Below are positions 1 to 4,782 of a DNA stretch of 8,448 nt, piece by piece (the first letter of the stretch is position 1; every line of letters begins with the position of its first letter). The position numbers and the translations under genes were made by a program. The notes beneath the pieces are model-generated. The model saw only the letters and a list, made by a program, of their open reading frames with translations. It searched no databases and was not told the origin of the DNA. The DNA is from Heliobacteriaceae bacterium (GTDB lineage Bacteria; Cyanobacteriota; Vampirovibrionia; Gastranaerophilales; Gastranaerophilaceae), in contig JAIRZW010000036.1 of the NCBI GenBank assembly GCA_031267015.1, positions 1 to 8,448 on the forward strand, given 5' to 3'.

Positions 1-121
1 GGTTGCGGAACGTGGAGCTTTTGACCTCCTCGCGCACACAGTCATGCAAATATTGGCTTAATTTTTTAATAAAACTCTGGTTAAACGCGGAATTCAGCGT
101 TTTTGCGGCTTCTTGCAGCAT
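1..121 (-). CDS. Unrecognised protein, 5' part only
   Basis: The reverse strand opens with an ATG at 121 and reads 40 codons without a stop to the window edge. A good Shine-Dalgarno (AAGGAGA, just upstream at about 125-132) sits about 5 nt before the ATG, which supports both the gene and its start. The visible N-terminus begins MLQEAAKTLNSAF and continues as an amphipathic, largely helical and charged stretch with one Cys (residue 28). There is no signal peptide or membrane segment. I do not recognise the family from 40 residues. A promoter candidate with an embedded palindrome lies upstream, and the gene is divergent from the small membrane protein gene that starts at 319. The call that it is coding is fairly safe; its function is unknown. 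Confidence 0.7.
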   Translation of the reverse strand, partial: MLQEAAKTLNSAFNQSFIKKLSQYLHDCVREEVKSSTFRN

Positions 122-144
122 AGTATCTCCTTTTTTACCATTTT

Positions 145-174
145 ATTCTAAAATTTGTGCACAAAAATCCTCAA
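145..174 (-). promoter_or_regulatory. Promoter candidate with embedded 12-bp palindrome
   Basis: Reading leftwards, TTGAGG (174-169) and TAGAAT (150-145) are separated by 18 bp and lie upstream of the Shine-Dalgarno and ATG of the gene starting at 121. The spacer contains the perfect palindrome TTTGTGCACAAA (154-165), placed where an operator for a dimeric repressor would block RNA polymerase. The match to the -35 consensus is moderate, so the promoter is inferred from the sequence alone. Confidence 0.4.
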
Positions 175-318
175 TATATATGAGAATTGGCTGAAAGCTG
201 AGTCCGATATTGTTAACTTTTGTAACATTCTTATTAAGATTACAAAATTTTTGTATGCCGGATTTGTTTATAAAGATATGGGGAAATTATTTTTTAAACA
301 CGAAAGGGAAAAATTACT

Positions 319-540
319 ATGGCAATAGGAAAAACACAAAGTGTGGACAGCGCTTCAAGCAAAAAAACATTACAAAAGGATATCTGCCTAGGTACATCAA
401 TGCTTTCAGGCATGGTACTGGGCGGCGCTTTGAGCAAGCTTCTTAGTGCAAAAACACCAAAAAATCCAAAATTATTGATAGCAAAAGCTGCTTTAGGGGC
501 GATAGGACTCGGAATTTCCATATTTTTAGGCAATAAATAA
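319..540 (+). CDS. Small two-helix hydrophobic membrane protein
   Basis: This encodes 73 residues. The ATG at 319 follows a weak purine-rich site (AAAGGG, about 10 nt upstream), so the start is reasonable but not certain. The first 20 residues are polar and basic. Residues about 21-42 and 52-71 are hydrophobic and separated by a short loop (SAKTPKNPK), which suggests a membrane hairpin with both ends on the same side. Both helices are rich in Gly and small residues (GMVLGG at 31-36; GAIGLG at 60-65), as in tightly packed glycine-zipper helices. There is no cleavable signal peptide. I recognise no family; a holin, toxin or small stress-membrane protein is possible but unproven. It appears to stand alone: a terminator-like hairpin follows, and the next gene has its own -10 box. 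Confidence 0.6.
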   Translation: MAIGKTQSVDSASSKKTLQKDICLGTSMLSGMVLGGALSKLLSAKTPKNPKLLIAKAALGAIGLGISIFLGNK

Positions 541-566
541 GGCGGGAATATTCCTGACTTTTTATT
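539..566 (+). terminator. Weak intrinsic terminator candidate
   Basis: Directly after the stop codon of the 319-540 gene is an imperfect hairpin centred on GGAATATTCC (545-554). The stem extends outward to 539/560 with one G-U pair and one G-A mismatch, and runs into a T-rich tract (559-563, then ATT). The core is AT-rich and the mismatch weakens it. It may end the small gene's transcript, but it also overlaps the likely promoter region of the next gene. Confidence 0.35.
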
Positions 567-574
567 GTTTGCGC

Positions 575-580
575 TATAAT
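575..580 (+). promoter_or_regulatory. -10 box TATAAT, 6 nt before ATG (leaderless start)
   Basis: A perfect TATAAT lies at 575-580, and only ACCTCT separates it from the ATG at 587. The usual start point about 7 nt downstream of the -10 falls on the A of the ATG. No purine-rich Shine-Dalgarno exists in between. The -35 is poor (CTGACT at 554-559 would have a 15-bp spacer). A leaderless mRNA is the simplest reading. Confidence 0.5.
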
Positions 581-586
581 ACCTCT

Positions 587-1582
587 ATGAATATTTTAAG
601 TGATAATTCAGACAAATTGTATTATGTCGGCGGTGTTGTGCGTGATTCTTTGCTTGGAGTTGAAGCACGCGACATGGATTTTGTATACGAGGGTGTTCTT
701 GAGGGCGCGAATGAGTTTGGTACTATATGTGTCGACGGGCACGACATCGCCTCTACCCGCTGTGAAGAATACCCGCGGCCCGGTCATCTGCCGGTAATCA
801 CAAAGTTCGGCTGCACGCTTAAAGAAGATGCGCAGCGAAGGGATTTTACCATAAATGCGCTTTACAGAAAAGTTTCTGACGGTGAAATTATTGATTACGT
901 CGGCGGGCAGGAGGATTTAAAAAACAAAAAACTGCGCGTCCTGCATGATAAAAGCTTCATTGACGACCCTGCGCGCATAATCCGCGGCTTGAAATTCGCC
1001 GTGCGATTCGGGTTTGAGCTTGACGAGCACACGAAAGCCTTGCAGGATGAGTATTTAGCCAATGTGAATTATGATATGTGCTACAAACGCGTTAAGCAGG
1101 AGCTTATGGATACCCTGACTTCGCCCGAAGCGTTTAAGCGGTTTATTGAACAGGGGATTTATAAATTGATAACGCCTAATAAGGTCGAGCTGCGGGCAGC
1201 CTTGCCTGACGAACCGCTGGAGTGGATTGTTTATGCGGGGATTTTGCAGGATTTGTCGCGGCTGGATTTGACCCGTGAGGAGCAAAAGGTCGTTGCGGAT
1301 TACGGCAACCCGCAGACTGATTTAGAGATTTACCACGCGTTTGAAGGCGCGCCGCGCGATGCGGTATTGCTCCACGGAATCCTTAAAGACGAGCGCGCTG
1401 CATGCCGTTACCTGGATTTCTTACAAAATGTTCAGCTTGAGATTACCGGCGACGACCTTAAAGTACTCGGAATCCCGCCGTCGCCGCATTATGCCGAAAT
1501 TTTTGACCGCGTGCTTGAGAAGAAATTCCAAAACCCCTCAATGACAAAGGAAGATGAGATTGCATTAGCGCGTGAGGTTTAG
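587..1582 (+). CDS. cca: CCA-adding / poly(A) polymerase family tRNA nucleotidyltransferase
   Basis: This 331-residue class II nucleotidyltransferase would add C and A nucleotides to tRNA 3' ends using CTP and ATP; A-only, CC-only or poly(A) activity cannot be excluded. Motifs in order are GG plus RD (VGGVVRDSLLG, 14-24), catalytic DMD (D29, D31), RRDFTIN (84-90), and the nucleotide-selecting motif DDPAR (126-130), where D127 and R130 match the D and R of the EDxxR motif. These are followed by the helical neck (IIRGLKFAVRFGF). The C-terminus (286-331, ITGDDLKVLGIPP) matches the usual tRNA-binding tail, so the protein is complete although shorter than the common 400-plus-residue enzymes; no HD domain is seen. 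I chose the ATG at 587 over an in-frame TTG at 569 because the TTG lies upstream of the -10 box. Cyanobacteria are known to split CC- and A-adding activities between two enzymes. The 3' end overlaps the convergent pseudopilin gene by 4 bp. Confidence 0.9.
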   Translation: MNILSDNSDKLYYVGGVVRDSLLGVEARDMDFVYEGVLEGANEFGTICVDGHDIASTRCEEYPRPGHLPVITKFGCTLKEDAQRRDFTINALYRKVSDGEIIDYVGGQEDLKNKKLRVLHDKSFIDDPARIIRGLKFAVRFGFELDEHTKALQDEYLANVNYDMCYKRVKQELMDTLTSPEAFKRFIEQGIYKLITPNKVELRAALPDEPLEWIVYAGILQDLSRLDLTREEQKVVADYGNPQTDLEIYHAFEGAPRDAVLLHGILKDERAACRYLDFLQNVQLEITGDDLKVLGIPPSPHYAEIFDRVLEKKFQNPSMTKEDEIALAREV

Positions 1583-2253
1583 AATTTAATAGGGTAATCG
1601 TCAGGAATCTTCCAGCCTTCGTACTGGATTAAAGCTGTACAATAAACTTTGTGTTGACCGGATTTGCAGCCGTAATTATTGCCGGTGCCGTTTAGCAAAT
1701 CATCTCTTGTGAAATCCGGACCTAATCCTGATTTATAAGCTTCAATACCTTTATTGTGAAGATTTGCGTTACCGACCGCAGTCGGTGCAAAATTGAATAT
1801 CCAAAAATTTGTTCCAAGACCTTTACGCAAGCCGTTAACATGTTCAAAATCCTTAAAATCAAAATTTTTAGATTCAGGATAAAAGAACCAATCCCGCATA
1901 TCTTTTTTTACAATAAACATGCTGCCGTCATTAAAGTAACCTGCTATATAATCAGCTAAGGAATCATTAAAAGATTCAATTTCCAGTTTGTAAATGTACT
2001 TTCCAATGTATTCATTGAAATAATCCAGGCAGTCTATGCCGCAGCAATTCGTGCAGAACCAGTCTTTTTTGTCGCCATGCTCAACTTCAGACATTGTAAT
2101 CGCATTGTTCATTGATGAGTAGAATTTTTTCAGCCGTGTTTCAATAACGTGTTTTTTGTAATTTGATATAAACGTTGGCAGGATCAACACCGCAAAAATA
2201 CCCAAAATTCCTAGTGTGACTGCTAACTCCGATAAGGTAAAACCTCTTTTCAT
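1579..2253 (-). CDS. Type IV pilin-like / type II secretion pseudopilin-like protein
   Basis: This 224-residue protein has a class III signal: MKRG, then FTLSE with Glu at +5, then a hydrophobic helix to about residue 29. Prepilin peptidase would cut after G4. An amphipathic helix follows (31-55). The remainder is a soluble, probably exported domain with six cysteines: C67, C70, C71 and C75 form a cluster, and C196 and C205 sit near the end, suggesting disulfides. The tail (CTALIQYEGWKIPDDYP) is a pattern I associate with the large paralogous pseudopilin families of gut Melainabacteria. The start is the ATG at 2253, not the longer upstream frame, because of the class III signal, an AGAGGA Shine-Dalgarno 6 nt away, and the promoter between 2288 and 2316. 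It lies downstream of a second pseudopilin gene on the same strand. Whether it is a filament subunit, an assembly factor or a surface adhesin is unknown. Confidence 0.88.
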   Translation of the reverse strand: MKRGFTLSELAVTLGILGIFAVLILPTFISNYKKHVIETRLKKFYSSMNNAITMSEVEHGDKKDWFCTNCCGIDCLDYFNEYIGKYIYKLEIESFNDSLADYIAGYFNDGSMFIVKKDMRDWFFYPESKNFDFKDFEHVNGLRKGLGTNFWIFNFAPTAVGNANLHNKGIEAYKSGLGPDFTRDDLLNGTGNNYGCKSGQHKVYCTALIQYEGWKIPDDYPIKF

Positions 2254-2287
2254 ACACAATCCTCTCGTTATTTTTTTGTAAACAACA

Positions 2288-2316
2288 ATTGTATAATAAA
2301 CCTTGGCGTTTGTCAA
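2288..2316 (-). promoter_or_regulatory. Sigma70-type promoter, pilin-type module (copy A)
   Basis: Reading leftwards, there is a perfect TTGACA (2316-2311), a 17-bp spacer (AACGCCAAGGTTTATTA), and TACAAT (2293-2288). This is followed by GTTTACAAAA and an AGAGGA Shine-Dalgarno ahead of the ATG at 2253. The -35 begins about 10 bp after the stop of the preceding pseudopilin gene, so the second gene has its own promoter despite the tandem arrangement. The spacer matches copies B and C at 12 and 13 of 17 positions. Confidence 0.85.
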
Positions 2317-2326
2317 TAGTTTAAAA

Positions 2327-3061
2327 TTAGTTTTTCGGATAACCCATTTTAACCAAATCAGGCAGCTTATCATGTGCAAGCACATAAGCAGTCGGACTTT
2401 TGCCGTCGTCCGGATTACAGTCACTCTTGTTTATATTACACAATCCGCCGGGCTGCGTTCCGCCGTCCTCGGCAAAATGCGGATGTACACCTTTAATAGA
2501 TTCATCGTAAGTTCCAAACCCCAGCGGAAAAACATCAACCCCCACCCGGTTCGGTTTTTTGGAACCGTTTATATCAAACAGCATAAAGCCGTTATTTTTC
2601 CAGTCTTCAGGAAGCGAAACCATCATTGTTGTTCCGTCATTAAGCATATAATTACAAATTAATCCTGAATCCAAAGCCACTCTGTTGACGCCATACCAAG
2701 CCCTGTCAGCTGTTTGGCCATCTAACCCTCTTGAAGTTTCAGGCAGCCAGTACGTGTTTGCTATTGATTGATTTTGATATCTTTTTTCAACCACGTTCAG
2801 GTGCTTTTCAATTCCGCTGAATCCGTTTCTGCAATCTAAACCGCTATATTGTGTTAAACAATCAGAAATATTTGTTTCGCAGCCGTTTTCTGCCTGCCAA
2901 AGAGCAGTGGCATTAGAGATAACGGAGTATATTTTTTTGACTCTTGCTACGGTTGCACGCTCGTTTTGTTTTTGTATAAGATTTGGCATAACAAGCGCGG
3001 CAACAACACCAATAATTCCTAAAGTGATTAAAACTTCCGCAAGCGTAAAACCTCTTTTCAT
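2327..3061 (-). CDS. Type IV pilin-like / type II secretion pseudopilin-like protein
   Basis: This 244-residue protein has a textbook class III signal: MKRG, then FTLAE (Glu at +5), then LITLGIIGVVAALVMP. Prepilin peptidase would cut after G4. An amphipathic helix (about 31-57) precedes a soluble domain with six cysteines (61, 68, 77, 136, 208, 215). The segment DINGSKKPNRVGVDVF (163-178) is a Asp/Asn/Gly-rich loop that I recognise as recurrent in this paralog family. The start is the ATG at 3061, not the in-frame TTG two codons earlier, because an AAAGGA Shine-Dalgarno is spaced 6 nt from it. It shares its first seven residues with the next pseudopilin downstream, but the domains behind diverge, as expected of old paralogs. 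It has its own strong promoter at 3098-3126. Its role as major or minor pilin, or another secreted protein, is not resolved. Confidence 0.9.
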   Translation of the reverse strand: MKRGFTLAEVLITLGIIGVVAALVMPNLIQKQNERATVARVKKIYSVISNATALWQAENGCETNISDCLTQYSGLDCRNGFSGIEKHLNVVEKRYQNQSIANTYWLPETSRGLDGQTADRAWYGVNRVALDSGLICNYMLNDGTTMMVSLPEDWKNNGFMLFDINGSKKPNRVGVDVFPLGFGTYDESIKGVHPHFAEDGGTQPGGLCNINKSDCNPDDGKSPTAYVLAHDKLPDLVKMGYPKN

Positions 3062-3097
3062 AAACAATCCTTTCGTTAACTTTTGTAACTACCAGTA

Positions 3098-3126
3098 ATT
3101 ATATAAGAAATCTTCACGCTTGTCAA
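3098..3126 (-). promoter_or_regulatory. Strong sigma70-type promoter, pilin-type module (copy B)
   Basis: Reading leftwards, there is a perfect TTGACA (3126-3121), a 17-bp spacer (AGCGTGAAGATTTCTTA), and a perfect TATAAT (3103-3098): consensus in both boxes and spacing. Downstream follow GTAGTTACAAAAG and AACGAAAGGA before the ATG at 3061. No terminator is visible between the stop of the UDP-glucuronate decarboxylase gene (3152) and this promoter, so some read-through from that gene is possible. Confidence 0.9.
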
Positions 3127-3151
3127 TATCTAAATATACATTTGCCCTCAA

Positions 3152-4084
3152 CTATAAAACGGTTTTAAAATACTTAATTGTTTTGTTCAGGCCTTCATGG
3201 ATAGGCACGGCCGGCTTATAATGAAGCTCTTTTCCGGCTAAAGTTAAGTCAGGACGACGTTTTACAGGGTCGTCCGACGGCAGCGGCTTGTGAACGATTT
3301 TCGATTTTGAGCCGGTAAATTCTTTAATCATTTCCGCAAGCTCCAAAACCGTATATTCGCTGTCGTTGCCGATGTTTACAGGGCCCGTAAAATGGTCTTT
3401 TTCCATCAGCGTAACCATTCCGCGCACCAAATCGTCAACGTAGCAGAACGAGCGCGTTTGGCTTCCGTCGCCGTAAATGGTTATGTCCTCGCCTTTGAGC
3501 GCCTGGACAATGAAGTTCGACACCACGCGGCCGTCGTTTTCCGCCATGCGCGGGCCGTATGTGTTAAAAATCCGCATAATCTTAATCTGAACACAGTGCT
3601 GGCGGTGGTAGTCCATCATTAAAGTTTCGGCAACGCGTTTTCCCTCGTCATAACAGCTTCTTATGCCGATTGGGTTTACGTTTCCCCAATATTCCTCTTT
3701 TTGCGGGTGCATGAGCGGGTCCCCGTAAACTTCCGACGTCGATGCCTGCAAAATCTTTGCCTTAGCACGTTTTGCAAGTCCGAGCATGTTCGTAACCCCG
3801 ATTACGCTTGTTTTTATAGTCTTAATCGCGTTGTATTGGTAGTGAACCGGGCTTGCAGGGCATGCAAGGTTATAAATCTCGTCCGCTTCAATCAAAATCG
3901 GCTCCACGATGTCGTGTCTGATGAGTTCAAAATTCTTGAGGCCCAAAAGGTGTTCAATATTGCGTTTTGAGCCTGTGAAAAAATTGTCAAGACAGATTAC
4001 GTTATTGCCCTCGCTGAGCAGTTTTTCGCATAAATGCGAACCTATGAACCCGGCGCCGCCGGTGATTAAAATTGTTTTTGTCAT
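3152..4084 (-). CDS. UDP-glucuronate decarboxylase (UDP-xylose synthase)
   Basis: This 310-residue extended short-chain dehydrogenase is predicted to convert UDP-glucuronate to UDP-xylose with bound NAD+, providing a cytoplasmic sugar donor for envelope polysaccharide or glycosylation. It has a Rossmann motif GGAGFIG (9-15), an acidic NAD-ribose residue at D33 (CLDNFFTG), [12 protein letters not shown] (72-83), STSEVYGDP (115-123), YWGNVNPIG (132-140), and the catalytic pair Y145 and K149 in SCYDEGKR. These are followed by IFNTYGPRM and the substrate loop [15 protein letters not shown] (205-219). The [15 protein letters not shown] and SCYDEGKR blocks are the signature separating UXS from UDP-galactose epimerases and dTDP-glucose dehydratases. 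Length is normal for a soluble bacterial UXS. The ATG at 4084 has no Shine-Dalgarno and sits 6 nt after a TATAAT. No other sugar gene is adjacent, so the polysaccharide served is unknown. Confidence 0.93.
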   Translation of the reverse strand: MTKTILITGGAGFIGSHLCEKLLSEGNNVICLDNFFTGSKRNIEHLLGLKNFELIRHDIVEPILIEADEIYNLACPASPVHYQYNAIKTIKTSVIGVTNMLGLAKRAKAKILQASTSEVYGDPLMHPQKEEYWGNVNPIGIRSCYDEGKRVAETLMMDYHRQHCVQIKIMRIFNTYGPRMAENDGRVVSNFIVQALKGEDITIYGDGSQTRSFCYVDDLVRGMVTLMEKDHFTGPVNIGNDSEYTVLELAEMIKEFTGSKSKIVHKPLPSDDPVKRRPDLTLAGKELHYKPAVPIHEGLNKTIKYFKTVL

Positions 4085-4090
4085 GCGAAT

Positions 4091-4118
4091 ATTATATATA
4101 ATAATAAAAAACTTGCAA
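4091..4118 (-). promoter_or_regulatory. Promoter with -10 6 nt before ATG (leaderless start)
   Basis: Reading leftwards, TTGCAA (4118-4113), a 16-bp AT-rich spacer and a perfect TATAAT (4096-4091) are followed by ATTCGC and then the ATG at 4084. The expected start point is the ATG itself, and no Shine-Dalgarno is present. The TTGCAA lies just after the stop of the upstream small gene (4121), so the decarboxylase gene is likely transcribed independently of it. Confidence 0.6.
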
Positions 4119-4120
4119 GA

Positions 4121-4369
4121 CTATTTTTCGTCTTTTTCGACCCATTCGAGTTTGTAGCCCAAAACGTCTGCTATTTCTAAAACTTCGGCATATCTGATTA
4201 AGCCTGTTCTTACCCTGTCTGCCAAACTATTTGGATTAGGCGAGCGGTCGTGATATTTGTTTAACAGCAATGCCACATCTTTCAAGGTTTTACCCCGCAG
4301 AGATATGTGTCCTCTTATTGTATTCTTGATATTAGCGCGTGCTTTTTCTGTTATCTTAAATTTTTCCAT
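4121..4369 (-). CDS. Small helix-turn-helix-like protein (phage/XRE-type regulator style)
   Basis: This encodes 82 residues, basic in the N-terminal half. The middle (about 18-57) has the spacing of a lambda-repressor-like helix-turn-helix: a Gly-containing first helix (TIRGHISLRG), LKDVALLLNKY as helix 2 (29-39) and NSLADRVRTG (47-56) as recognition helix. It ends with LEIADVLGYKLEWVEKDEK (64-82), a tail common in small phage-type or chromosomal XRE-like proteins. It would bind DNA as a dimer, but no target is shown. The ATG at 4369 is preceded by AGGGG at about 7 nt, an acceptable ribosome site. It is divergent from the small gene at 4517, so a regulator-target relation across the 147-bp intergenic region is conceivable. 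The helix-turn-helix assignment is by pattern only. Confidence 0.7.
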   Translation of the reverse strand: MEKFKITEKARANIKNTIRGHISLRGKTLKDVALLLNKYHDRSPNPNSLADRVRTGLIRYAEVLEIADVLGYKLEWVEKDEK

Positions 4370-4445
4370 ATTGTGCCCCTATAAATAATTTTACGGGTTT
4401 ATCAGAACCGGGTAAACCAGTTATTACTTCATAGTCACGTGCATA

Positions 4446-4472
4446 TTGAAAATAAACACGTATTGATATAAT
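4446..4472 (+). promoter_or_regulatory. Extended -10 promoter for the 4517 gene
   Basis: TATAAT at 4467-4472 is preceded by TGA (4464-4466), forming a TGnTATAAT extended -10. TTGAAA at 4446-4451 is a -35 candidate with a short 15-bp spacer, which an extended -10 tolerates. The predicted start near 4479 gives a leader of about 38 nt containing the AAGGAG site of the next gene. Confidence 0.6.
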
Positions 4473-4516
4473 ATGAATACATATTTATTTTTAAACGCCG
4501 ACTATAAGGAGTAATT

Positions 4517-4750
4517 ATGTATACAGATTCAGATATGTATGAGATAGACAGGTTTCTGGTAATTCAGTATTTGGGCTTTCATGATATTCCGGAAATCAAA
4601 AAAGCATACTATTCAAGGATAAAGAAAAAACTGGAACTTCACGAGATTGTAGAATGCGATATTATTAACAGCAGTTATACTTTTGCAGGCGCTGTGCATG
4701 TTATCAAAGACCCTGAAGTATTAATCTGTGATTTTTATCCGTTGAACTGA
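4517..4750 (+). CDS. Small protein of unknown function
   Basis: This encodes 77 residues and begins at an ATG with a strong Shine-Dalgarno (AAGGAG, 4506-4511, 5 nt spacing) behind an extended -10 promoter, so it is a well-supported gene. It appears soluble: there is no signal peptide or membrane helix. An N-terminal acidic segment (MYTDSDMYEIDRF) is followed by a basic amphipathic helix (IPEIKKAYYSRIKKKLELHEI, 24-44) and a probable beta-rich C-terminal part (SSYTFAGAVHVIKDPEVLICDFYP) with Cys at 47 and 71. I do not recognise a family. The stop codon abuts the stem of the convergent pgk terminator, which could also stabilise this mRNA's 3' end. It is divergent from a small helix-turn-helix-like gene. 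Confidence 0.75.
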   Translation: MYTDSDMYEIDRFLVIQYLGFHDIPEIKKAYYSRIKKKLELHEIVECDIINSSYTFAGAVHVIKDPEVLICDFYPLN

Positions 4751-4776
4751 AAAAAGAGGCGCCTTTTGGGCGCCTC
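4750..4776 (-). terminator. Rho-independent terminator of pgk
   Basis: On the minus strand an 8-bp perfect GC-rich stem (GAGGCGCC / GGCGCCTC, 4776-4769 with 4763-4756) with a 5-nt loop is followed by six T (4755-4750). It begins 6 nt after the pgk stop. On the plus strand the stem is followed by CCGTATTT rather than a T-run, so it terminates mainly leftward. Confidence 0.9.
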
Positions 4777-4782
4777 CCGTAT

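Noticed and set aside
2254..2424. In-frame upstream extension of the 1579-2253 pseudopilin gene
   Set aside because: It would place 57 residues before a class III signal, cross the promoter and overlap the neighbouring gene's coding end in another frame.
2303..2662. 119-codon plus-strand open frame opposite the 2327-3061 pseudopilin gene
   Set aside because: It runs antisense over a well-supported gene and its promoter neighbour, with no Shine-Dalgarno.
4473..4514. 13-codon ORF ending inside the Shine-Dalgarno of the 4517 gene, possible leader peptide
   Set aside because: Its ATG immediately follows the -10 box and lies before the predicted transcript start near 4479, and it has no ribosome site.
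4756..4776. Use of the pgk hairpin as a bidirectional terminator for the 4517 gene
   Set aside because: On the plus strand the stem is followed by CCGTATTT rather than a T-run, so only leftward termination is well supported.
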